The position numbers and the translations under genes are program-made. From positions 1 to 16,604 of the forward strand of contig CAYHZS010000012.1 in the NCBI GenBank assembly GCA_964361185.1: a DNA stretch of 16,604 nt, in the 5' to 3' direction. Shown piece after piece: positions 1 to 5,712 of this stretch. Origin of the DNA: JBAZYZ01 sp964361185. GTDB taxonomy: Bacteria > Patescibacteriota > Minisyncoccia > Phycocordibacterales > VMEP01. Position 1 is the stretch's first letter. Each line of letters starts with the position of its first letter. The notes under the pieces were generated by a model. It was not told where the DNA came from. It did not search any database and saw only the letters and a list, made by a program, of their open reading frames with translations.

Positions 1-1020
1 ATAAAAATGGGAAGCAATCCCGTACTCCGCCTTTTCGTGCATCTCTTTCGTCCGTATCTGTATTTCAACGATGGCCCCGTCTCCAGTAAAAATAGTCGTA
101 TGGATACTCTGGTAGCCGTTTGGCTTTGGCAGAGCTATGTAGTCCTTGATCCTTCCTGGAAGGGGCCTCCAGCTCTTATGTACTATACCCAAGACGCGGT
201 AGCAATCTTCGACGGAGCCTACGATTATGCGCAAAGCTACGATATCGTAGATTTTCTCAATGTCTTTTTCATAACGTAGCCACTTATGGTAAAGACTGTA
301 TAAATGCTTCACCCTGTGGTCAATATAAAAATGCTTCATGCTGTTTTCAACCAGAGCCTTAGCCAAAGACTTATGGAATTTTTTTAGATAGTCCTCGCTT
401 GCATTCTCGCGCTCCTTCAATTTAGCTGAAATTTCTTCATATTCTTTCGGGTAAGCGTATTTAAAAGAATAATCTTCAAGCTCGGCTTTTAATTTCCACA
501 TGCCCAAACGGTCGGCTATGGGAGCGTATATTTCGAGAGTCTCGAGGGCTATGCGCCGACGCTTCACTTCCGGAACATACTCGAGAGTGCTTACGTTATG
601 AAGGCGGTCAACAAGTTTGATGATGACGATATTAACATTTTCCGCGACTGCGATAAAAAATTTCCGGAGGCTTTCCACGTGGCGTTCCAGCCCGCGATAT
701 TTAAGTCTGTGGAGCTTGGTTATGCCTTGGACGATAAAAAGAATTTCATCTCCGAACTCTTTCTTTAAATCATTTTCAGTCAGCTTTACATTATCCTCCA
801 AAACATCATGCAATAATCCAGCCGCAACGGTCACGGGATCCATTCCGAGCTGGGCTAAATTCTTTGTTACCTCAAGAACATGGTTAAAATAAGGTTCACC
901 GGAATAGCGCTTTTGCCCTTCGTGGGCTTTTTCGGAAAAAGCGTAAGCTCTGCGAATAAGCTCCTCGTCTTTTTTCGTGGCTTTTCTTAGGAGCTTTATT
1001 ATTTCATCAGCCTTAGACAT
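1..1020 (-). CDS. rel: RelA/SpoT-family (p)ppGpp synthetase/hydrolase, 3' part missing
   Basis: Makes and breaks the alarmone (p)ppGpp in the cytosol. The 340 visible residues start at the ATG at 1018-1020 and run off the left edge. An HD hydrolase domain comes first: H47, the pair H71-D72 within LLHDVLED, and D138 within LVDRLHN are all present, so hydrolase activity is plausible. The synthetase domain follows with RIKDYIALPKPNGYQSIHT (290-308) and VEIQIRT (318-324). The RxKD form of the first motif (R290-D293) is known from bifunctional Rel/SpoT enzymes; monofunctional RelA has ExDD. TGS and ACT domains would lie outside the window. A -10-like TAAGAT ends 6 nt before the ATG, with TTGCTT 17 nt further up, so the mRNA is probably leaderless. 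The family is certain; bifunctionality is inferred from motifs. Confidence 0.95.
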   Translation of the reverse strand, partial: MSKADEIIKLLRKATKKDEELIRRAYAFSEKAHEGQKRYSGEPYFNHVLEVTKNLAQLGMDPVTVAAGLLHDVLEDNVKLTENDLKKEFGDEILFIVQGITKLHRLKYRGLERHVESLRKFFIAVAENVNIVIIKLVDRLHNVSTLEYVPEVKRRRIALETLEIYAPIADRLGMWKLKAELEDYSFKYAYPKEYEEISAKLKERENASEDYLKKFHKSLAKALVENSMKHFYIDHRVKHLYSLYHKWLRYEKDIEKIYDIVALRIIVGSVEDCYRVLGIVHKSWRPLPGRIKDYIALPKPNGYQSIHTTIFTGDGAIVEIQIRTKEMHEKAEYGIASHFY

Positions 1021-1026
1021 CCCTTT

Positions 1027-1055
1027 ATCTTATGCAAATGCTTTTTTAAAAGCAA
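1027..1055 (-). promoter_or_regulatory. Promoter of rel, leaderless type
   Basis: On the minus strand TTGCTT (1050-1055) and TAAGAT (1027-1032) are 17 bp apart, and TAAGAT is followed by only 6 nt before the ATG. Transcription would start at or next to the start codon. The AAAGGG touching the ATG is too close to serve as a Shine-Dalgarno site. Prediction from sequence only. Confidence 0.5.
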
Positions 1056-1069
1056 TTGGCGATAAGGAA

Positions 1070-1150
1070 TTATTTAGTTTTCTTTTCGCCGGACTTGTGG
1101 GGGTTATGGTTTGGGCAAGATTTATTAGAGCAACCCTCGTTGCTTGTTTT
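1070..1150 (-). pseudogene. Diverged copy of the topA 3' end (tail copy 4)
   Basis: Read on the minus strand this encodes KTSNEGCSNKSCPNHNPHK followed by SGEKKTK and a TAA (1070-1072). It aligns with the real TopA C-terminus (KTIPERCSNKVCLNHNPHK) across the whole Cys/His motif, with the Cys, Asn and His residues kept. It has no start codon, and an in-frame TAG lies upstream at 1166-1168, so it is a tail fragment, not a gene. It is the copy furthest from topA and abuts tail copy A without a hairpin unit between them. The rel promoter begins 15 bp beyond its stop. Confidence 0.75.
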
Positions 1151-1154
1151 ACGA

Positions 1155-1229
1155 TTATTTCTTGTCTATTTTATGCGGGTTGTGATTTACACAAACTTTA
1201 TTACTGCATCTCTCTGGTATGGTCTTTGG
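1155..1229 (-). pseudogene. Copy of the topA 3' end (tail copy A)
   Basis: The minus strand reads PKTIPERCSNKVCVNHNPHK then IDKK and TAA (1155-1157), directly preceded by an in-frame TGA (1230-1232). Over the 22 codons from KTIPER to the Asp-Lys after HNPHK, about 15 differ from topA at synonymous positions, and only two change the residue (Leu to Val, Leu to Ile). The fragment therefore diverged under protein-level constraint although it now has no start codon. The simplest reading is that it was once the working 3' end of a topA gene. Confidence 0.8.
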
Positions 1230-1355
1230 TCACAGATAATTCCCTAGCCGTCGCTTGGAAATTTCCGTGACCTCGACTCGCGGTTTTACACGCTCGTAAA
1301 ACATCGCTCCGTCTCACCAAAACTACTTCGCACGCAACGTAGGTTGCGTGCTATT
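1230..1355 (-). repeat. Hairpin unit A of the topA-tail array
   Basis: This is the spacer between two tail copies, with three stem-loops at 1238-1263, 1284-1301 and 1330-1351. Every position corresponds to one in unit B at an offset of exactly 296. The 1330-1351 hairpin (9-bp stem, loop GTAG) is identical to that of unit B. The other two have different stem sequences that still pair: 9 of 11 pairs with the same loop CGTC at 1238-1263, and 7 of 9 pairs at 1284-1301. The right end is cut by the assembly gap. Confidence 0.8.
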
Positions 1356-1455
1356 NNNNNNNNNNNNNNNNNNNNNNNNNNNNNNNNNNNNNNNNNNNNN
1401 NNNNNNNNNNNNNNNNNNNNNNNNNNNNNNNNNNNNNNNNNNNNNNNNNNNNNNN
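1356..1455. other. Assembly gap of 100 N inside the tandem array
   Basis: Exactly 100 N, which looks like a placeholder of unknown true size. Both edges are repeat sequence. Unit A ends with CTATT and the next base block starts with GCTTG; in the intact copy at 1647-1659 these are separated by only three bases (TCT). The real gap could be 3 bp or 3 bp plus any number of 199-bp repeat units. Confidence 0.9.
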
Positions 1456-1525
1456 GCTTGTCGAGTTTGTGTGGATTATGGTTTAAGCAGACCTTGTTAC
1501 TGCAACGTTCGGGGATTGTTTTTGG
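1456..1525 (-). pseudogene. Copy of the topA 3' end (tail copy B)
   Basis: The stretch 1456-1510 is base-for-base identical to 1655-1709 at the end of topA (55 bp, offset 199). It encodes PKTIPERCSNKVCLNHNPHK then LDKQ and runs into the gap. An in-frame TGA (1526-1528) precedes it and there is no start codon. Being identical to topA, it is either a recent copy or has been kept the same by gene conversion. Confidence 0.85.
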
Positions 1526-1646
1526 TCACAAATCGAAGATACTCCGTCGAGTATCTTCGTTCGAGACCCCGACTCGCGGTCCCGCAAGCTTGCGGGACAT
1601 CGCTCCGTCTCACCAAAACTACTTCGCACGCAACGTAGGTTGCGTG
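1526..1646 (-). repeat. Hairpin unit B, directly downstream of topA
   Basis: Three perfect stem-loops follow the topA stop codon. They are 1626-1647 (9-bp stem, loop GTAG, overlapping the first base of the stop), 1580-1597 (the 18-bp palindrome TCCCGCAAGCTTGCGGGA) and 1534-1559 (11-bp stem, loop CGTC). Conserved blocks lie between them, among them one at 1600-1625 that is identical to unit A. No long T-run follows the hairpins on the minus strand, so it is not a classical intrinsic terminator, though it could still affect topA mRNA ends. Confidence 0.8.
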
Positions 1647-3821
1647 CTATTTCTGCTTGTCGAGTTTGTGTGGATTATGGTTTAAGCAGACCTTGTTACT
1701 GCAACGTTCCGGAATAGTTTTGGTGCCTTCCATCATAAGTTCCTGGCAAAGCTTGCATAACGCGCCGGTCGGCTTAGCCTTAATAGCGTATTTACATCCT
1801 GGGTAATTCGAGCAAGAAAAAAATACGCCAAAACGCCCGCGTCTTGATATCATCTCGCCGGTTTCGCATTTCGGGCATTTCACCCCCGTCTTAGATCGCT
1901 CCTCCTCCTCAGCGCTTTTCTTTATGAATTTACATTTCGGATAGTTGGCGCAGGAAATGAATTTACCAAAACGCCCCTCGCGTTCCACCAGCTTTCCTTT
2001 TTTACATAACGGGCATTCTTCCCCGGTTTCTTTAGGGCCCTCCATTTCAATGCCGTCCATTTTCCTTGCTCCCATGCATTCGGGATATTTGCTACAGGAA
2101 AGGAATTTTCCTGTTTTGCCAAGTTTAATTATCATATCGCTTCCGCATTTGGGGCACTGCACTCCTTTTGGCCCCTCTCCAAGATTAGTAAGTTTATCTA
2201 TTTTTTCTTTTGATTTCACATCTTTTGAAAATGGTTTGTAAAAATCCTTTAAGGTTTTGGCATAGTCGCGCTTTCCGGTTGATATCTCGTCTAGCTCATC
2301 TTCCATTTCCGCGGTAAATGAGTCGCTTATGTAATTGGCGAAGTTTTGCTCAAGAAAGGAACTGACCACGTCCCCGGTGTCGGTGGGGTATAGAGTGCGA
2401 TTCAGTCGCTCCACATAGCCACGGTCAACCAGCGTCTTCATTATGCTCGCGTATGTGCTCGGCCTGCCTATATCTCTTTTCTCAAGTTCTTTGATGAGGC
2501 AGGCTTCAGTATATCTGCCTGGCGGTTCAGTGGATTTTTCTTCCGAGCTAAGTTCTTCTAACAAAAGAGGTTCTCCGATAGTCACTTTCGGCAACTCCAC
2601 GTCCTCACCGCTTGCGTCCGGGTCCGCCTTGAGCCAGCCCGGGAAAAGTGTCCGCCCACCCGTTATTGAAAAATCAGGAATTGACCCAGATTCTATGTTT
2701 GCGGATATCTTTGTCCTTAAAATTCTGGCATCGCTCATTTGAGAGGACACGGCTCGTGCCCAGATAAGTTTGTACAGCCGTTTTTCGTCGTCGGTATTTC
2801 CAGCCATCGTTGCACCTATGTGCGTTGGCCGAATTGCCTCATGCGCTTCCTGCGCGTTTTTGGACTTTGTTTTGTAAACGCGAGCTTGCATGTACTCCTT
2901 TCCATATTTGCGTCCGACTTCTGCCACAATCTCCGCCTGGGCTTCTTTGCTTAAATTGGTGCTATCCGTACGCATGTAGGTGATAAAACCTTTTTCATAG
3001 AGTTTCTGCGCGATGGACATTGTGCGTGCAGGGGCGTATCCCAGGCGGGTACTCGCCGTCTGTTGGAGAGTAGAGGTAATAAACGGAGCTCTGGGGCTTC
3101 GAGCGACTTCAGTTTCGGTAACGTTAGTAATGGACCACTTTCCACTTCGCCCATCTTTCAATATTTGATCAACTTTCTTTTCGTCTCGCGGTTCTTCATC
3201 ACAAGAGAGCTCGAGGGACTCGTTATTTTTGGTTTTGAATTTTCCGTAAATCCTCCAGAATTTTTCCGGAACAAAGGCACGGATTTCGCGTTCGCGTTCC
3301 ATTATTATCCGGAGAGCCGGAGATTGAACTCGGCCTGCGGAGAGTCCGTAGCGGACTTTTTTCCAGATAAGGCCCGATAAATCATAGCCAACCAGGCGGT
3401 CCAAAATGCGCCTGGCCTCCTGCGCTTTGCGCAGGTTGGTATCAATTTCCCTTGGGTGGTTGAGAGCTTCTTTTATGGCTCCCTCCGTAATTTCGTGGAA
3501 GACTATGCGTTTGGCTTTCCTAAGCTCACAGGCCTCTTCTATATGCCAGGCAATGGCTTCTCCTTCACGATCCGGGTCGGTTGCGAGAAGGACTTCGCTT
3601 GATTTTTTGGCGAAATTTTTTATTTCCGCGACTACTTTTTCCTTTCCCTTCACAATTTCATAGTGCGGTATAAAACCGCCGTCGATATCGACGGCCTCTT
3701 TGTTTGATTTGGGCAGATCCCGTATGTGTCCGACGCTTGCGATTACCTCATATCCACTTCCTAGATATTTTCCTATAGTCTTCGCTTTCGACGGTGACTC
3801 GACGATCAATAATTTACTCAT
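1647..3821 (-). CDS. topA: DNA topoisomerase I (type IA)
   Basis: Relaxes negative supercoils by cutting one strand through a tyrosine. The start chosen is the ATG at 3819-3821 (MSKLLIVESPSKAKTI), the canonical N-terminus, giving 724 residues; the 13 residues in frame upstream lack a sensible start. Toprim acidic residues are E8 and D82/D84/E86 in TDPDREGE. SAGRVQSPAL is at 161-170 and the catalytic Tyr is Y282 in ITYMRTDS. Three C-terminal four-Cys zinc ribbons begin near 556, 603 and 649. A fourth, odd Cys/His module closes the protein (CKLC at 689-692, then CSNKVCLNHNPHK at 707-719). The tail is duplicated three times downstream. A TACTAT box ends 6 nt before the ATG. The neighbour dprA is a common partner of topA in bacteria; here a pilin gene sits between them. 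Confidence 0.97.
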   Translation of the reverse strand: MSKLLIVESPSKAKTIGKYLGSGYEVIASVGHIRDLPKSNKEAVDIDGGFIPHYEIVKGKEKVVAEIKNFAKKSSEVLLATDPDREGEAIAWHIEEACELRKAKRIVFHEITEGAIKEALNHPREIDTNLRKAQEARRILDRLVGYDLSGLIWKKVRYGLSAGRVQSPALRIIMEREREIRAFVPEKFWRIYGKFKTKNNESLELSCDEEPRDEKKVDQILKDGRSGKWSITNVTETEVARSPRAPFITSTLQQTASTRLGYAPARTMSIAQKLYEKGFITYMRTDSTNLSKEAQAEIVAEVGRKYGKEYMQARVYKTKSKNAQEAHEAIRPTHIGATMAGNTDDEKRLYKLIWARAVSSQMSDARILRTKISANIESGSIPDFSITGGRTLFPGWLKADPDASGEDVELPKVTIGEPLLLEELSSEEKSTEPPGRYTEACLIKELEKRDIGRPSTYASIMKTLVDRGYVERLNRTLYPTDTGDVVSSFLEQNFANYISDSFTAEMEDELDEISTGKRDYAKTLKDFYKPFSKDVKSKEKIDKLTNLGEGPKGVQCPKCGSDMIIKLGKTGKFLSCSKYPECMGARKMDGIEMEGPKETGEECPLCKKGKLVEREGRFGKFISCANYPKCKFIKKSAEEEERSKTGVKCPKCETGEMISRRGRFGVFFSCSNYPGCKYAIKAKPTGALCKLCQELMMEGTKTIPERCSNKVCLNHNPHKLDKQK

Positions 3822-3827
3822 GTAAAC

Positions 3828-3833
3828 ATAGTA
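3828..3833 (-). promoter_or_regulatory. -10 box of topA
   Basis: TACTAT on the minus strand, 6 nt before the topA ATG, with no Shine-Dalgarno sequence between. No good -35 is seen at 16-18 bp. The position suggests a leaderless transcript independent of the pilin gene, which ends in a terminator. Confidence 0.35.
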
Positions 3834-3885
3834 GTAACACAGGTACTGTTTATAATGCAAATTTTTGTTTTCATTTTATAAAATC

Positions 3886-3909
3886 AAAAACGCCCCGAAG
3901 GGCGTTTTT
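3886..3909 (-). terminator. Intrinsic terminator after the pilin gene
   Basis: CGCCC (3891-3895), loop CGAA, GGGCG (3900-3904), flanked by five A and five T so the stem can extend to 10 bp. It has a T-run on both strands. It lies 23 bp beyond the pilin stop and separates it from topA. Confidence 0.8.
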
Positions 3910-3931
3910 GAAAAAGCAAAATCAAGGATTG

Positions 3932-4399
3932 CTATTGTTTGACGTCGTAAATAGGATCAGTGCCAGCCTGGTCCTCCGCGCTTCCGTCGCAGGCCGTACC
4001 TGCTGCGGCATCGGAATCATTTAAGAGGGCATCGTGAGTAGCGACCTCAAGAGTAGCCCCTAAGTGATAGCTGTTGCAATCAGCACCCGAGCCTAAAGCT
4101 GCGTAAATATACTGAATCGGTGTTGACGACGAACTCTTTGGGTCCAAGGGAACAGCCGAAATCTGCCCAGGAACAAGAGCGCCCAATGTCGCTGGAAAGA
4201 CCTTATTTTCGGTCTCATAGATATTCAAGGCTGTTACCAAAGCCCGCATATCGTCTAAGCGTCGTGCATCGCGCGCCTTAGATTGCGAAGATCGCAGGTT
4301 CACCAAAACAATACCTGATAAAATACCAATAATTGCTATAACCACCAACAATTCGATCAACGTGAATCCACGTGACGAAATTTTATTTTCTTTCTTCAT
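3932..4399 (-). CDS. Type IV pilin-like protein (prepilin leader)
   Basis: A 155-residue surface or competence-type pseudopilin. The N-terminus MKKENKISSRG is a short basic leader ending in the Gly before the prepilin-peptidase cut, followed by FTLIELLVVIAIIGILSGIV, the classic N-methylated hydrophobic helix with Glu at +5. The soluble part has two Cys (CNSYH and ACDGSAE), possibly a disulfide. An upstream in-frame ATG at 4424-4426 would add nine residues. The inner ATG is preferred because TTGTCC-18-TATCAT ends 7 nt before it and because the leader is then typical. It lies between dprA and topA, so a role in DNA uptake with DprA is a reasonable but unproven inference. Confidence 0.88.
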   Translation of the reverse strand: MKKENKISSRGFTLIELLVVIAIIGILSGIVLVNLRSSQSKARDARRLDDMRALVTALNIYETENKVFPATLGALVPGQISAVPLDPKSSSSTPIQYIYAALGSGADCNSYHLGATLEVATHDALLNDSDAAAGTACDGSAEDQAGTDPIYDVKQ

Positions 4400-4406
4400 A
4401 TGGTGA

Positions 4407-4436
4407 ATGATATCAGCTTTAGCCATTTTTGGACAA
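4407..4436 (-). promoter_or_regulatory. Promoter of the pilin gene, leaderless type
   Basis: On the minus strand TTGTCC (4431-4436), 18-bp spacer, TATCAT (4407-4412), then 7 nt to the ATG at 4397-4399. It overlaps the longer alternative reading frame, which argues for the inner start codon. Confidence 0.5.
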
Positions 4437-4481
4437 TAAGGTTATCAACATAGCATTAAACCCCTACAGGTAAGGCTATTT

Positions 4482-5351
4482 TCAAATATTGCGGCGTATT
4501 TCCCCGAGTTCTTCGGAAATAAAGCCTTTTATTTCAAGGAGAGTCAGGGCAGTGTTAAACTCCTGTATAGAAAGCCCGCTTAAAGAAACAAGTTCGTCGC
4601 GCGGAATGGGTTCAGATAGGATTTCCCAGAGCTTTTGTTCGTTCTCCGAAGCGTCAATCAGCGTTTCACTGGAAAAATTCTTATTTTCATCCGGTTCAAA
4701 CCCAAGCGCGCGCAGAAGTTCATCACTTGAAGTTATCGGGGTAGCTCCCTGCCTTATCAGACGGTTTGTACCCAGGGCGTTAGGCGAGAATATTTCACCG
4801 GGGACAGCCAAGATGTCGCGGTTGTAATCTAAAGCCATGCGTGCCGTAATGAGAGTTCCCGATCTTTCTTCAGCCTCTATTATAAGTACGGCTTTGGATA
4901 GACCCGCCATTATTCTGTTTCTTTGCGGAAAACTCCACTCTGTGGCTTGGAAGTCGGGCTCAAACTCGGAAAGCAAAGCCCCTCCATTTTCCAATATTTC
5001 TTCGACCAAAGAAATGTGCGAGCGCGGGTAGAGAACTTGCGGAGACAGGCCGGAGCCGGGGACAGCCACGGTTTTTAGGCCCGCTTCCATGGCGGATTTG
5101 TGGGCGATGCCGTCAATTCCCAGCGCGAGACCTGAAACTATTACAATAGGATAACCGCGGAGTCCTAAAATCAGGCGCTCGCAGGCATCCCGCCCGTAAC
5201 GCGAATATTTGCGCGAGCCGACCACAGTCAGGAATATATTCTCGTTTTCATCGGGAAGTTCTCCGCGTAGGTATAGTTCTTTAGGTGGATCGGGGATTTC
5301 TTTGAGCGCGGAAGGGAATTTATCAGGGGAGAGTTTTTTGATTTGGATCAT
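4482..5351 (-). CDS. dprA: DNA processing protein DprA
   Basis: Binds incoming single-stranded DNA in natural transformation and loads RecA onto it. The 289 residues are complete. The Rossmann-like DprA core shows VVGSRKYSRYG, SGLALGIDGIAHKSAM, FPQRNRIMAGLS, RSGTLITARMALDYNRDI, AVPG and GTNRLIRQGATPI in the expected order. A C-terminal winged-helix-like segment (roughly 235-285) follows. The start ATG is 8 nt after a TACAAT -10 box, with no Shine-Dalgarno site. The pilin and topA follow on the same strand. Identification is firm; a competent lifestyle is only suggested. Confidence 0.96.
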   Translation of the reverse strand: MIQIKKLSPDKFPSALKEIPDPPKELYLRGELPDENENIFLTVVGSRKYSRYGRDACERLILGLRGYPIVIVSGLALGIDGIAHKSAMEAGLKTVAVPGSGLSPQVLYPRSHISLVEEILENGGALLSEFEPDFQATEWSFPQRNRIMAGLSKAVLIIEAEERSGTLITARMALDYNRDILAVPGEIFSPNALGTNRLIRQGATPITSSDELLRALGFEPDENKNFSSETLIDASENEQKLWEILSEPIPRDELVSLSGLSIQEFNTALTLLEIKGFISEELGEIRRNI

Positions 5352-5359
5352 GATTTTTT

Positions 5360-5365
5360 ATTGTA
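5360..5365 (-). promoter_or_regulatory. -10 box of dprA
   Basis: TACAAT on the minus strand, 8 nt before the dprA ATG; the -35 is poor. It lies back to back with the plus-strand TTGACG at 5380-5385, so the two transcripts probably diverge here. Confidence 0.4.
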
Positions 5366-5379
5366 ACACAGTGTTTTGT

Positions 5380-5408
5380 TTGACGGGGATGAACAAAGAT
5401 ATTAAATT
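5380..5408 (+). promoter_or_regulatory. Possible promoter of the RNA upstream of serS
   Basis: TTGACG (5380-5385), 17-bp spacer, TAAATT (5403-5408). It would start an RNA near 5415 that ends at the terminator at 5652-5676, about 260 nt. Weak -10; unproven. Confidence 0.35.
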
Positions 5409-5409
5409 A

Positions 5410-5676
5410 GATAAATCTTGGCGAATGGCGATGTGGTGGCCGAGCAGGTTATTTTAAGTTTGAACATTGGCTTGCGTAACTAACCACAAAAGCCAGGGAT
5501 AAAGTTATATTGCGGGCCCGTAGACCACAGAAGGCCAAAGCCTAAGTAAAAGTAGCTGGGAGACAACGAAGGACGGGATTCTCGCCCGTTTGGAGTCGAA
5601 GACGATGGAACACCAGCCTCCGCAATTTCTAATCCAGTCCCTGTTCAAGGTGCCCGCAGAACACTGCGGGCTTTTT
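5410..5676 (+). ncRNA. Putative structured RNA or attenuator leader upstream of serS
   Basis: About 300 bp without a convincing reading frame, ending in a strong terminator just before serS. The stretch TGCGGGC (5511-5517) is an exact copy of the 3' arm of that terminator, so it can pair with the 5' arm GCCCGCA (5652-5658). That is either an antiterminator or a closing stem of an RNA of about 150 nt. An inner hairpin, ACGGG with CCCGT, is near 5573-5589. I looked for T-box, tmRNA, RNase P, SRP and 6S signatures and saw none convincingly. An in-frame extension of serS across this region (from 5590) would have to read through the terminator and is not believed. Confidence 0.45.
5652..5676 (+). 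terminator. Intrinsic terminator upstream of serS
   Basis: GCCCGCAG (5652-5659), loop AACA, CTGCGGGC (5664-5671), then TTTTT. A perfect 8-bp GC-rich stem. It ends 36 bp before the serS ATG, so it terminates the upstream RNA or acts as an attenuator. Confidence 0.9.
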
Positions 5677-5677
5677 C

Positions 5678-5706
5678 TTGCCCGAATCGACTCCTATCGT
5701 TATACT
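5678..5706 (+). promoter_or_regulatory. Promoter of serS, leaderless type
   Basis: TTGCCC (5678-5683), 17-bp spacer, TATACT (5701-5706), 6 nt, then the ATG at 5713. The start point is expected at or next to the A of the ATG. It sits immediately after the terminator, so serS can be made without read-through. Confidence 0.6.
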
Positions 5707-5712
5707 GAACAA

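Noticed and set aside
1226..1532. TGA read as glycine in front of the tail copies, as in some CPR groups
   Set aside because: TGA ends normal genes here (ftsQ-like at 7975, the genes at 15549 and 16325), so the standard code holds and the TGA codons are real stops.
1344..1685. Plus-strand open frame across the gap in the topA-tail array
   Set aside because: A third of it is N, and the rest is the complement of the hairpin units and the topA tail.
1070..1730. CRISPR array
   Set aside because: The repeats are about 200 bp long, contain coding remnants and differ from CRISPR repeats and spacers in size and layout; no cas gene is present.
5410..5676. T-box, tmRNA, RNase P, SRP or 6S RNA upstream of serS
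   Set aside because: TGGA near 5607 would not match the GCCA end expected of tRNA-Ser, no tag-peptide frame or TTCRA T-arm is present, and the conserved RNase P and SRP core strings are missing.
5590..5712. In-frame N-terminal extension of serS
   Set aside because: It spans a strong terminator and the serS promoter, and the normal SerS N-terminus starts at 5713.
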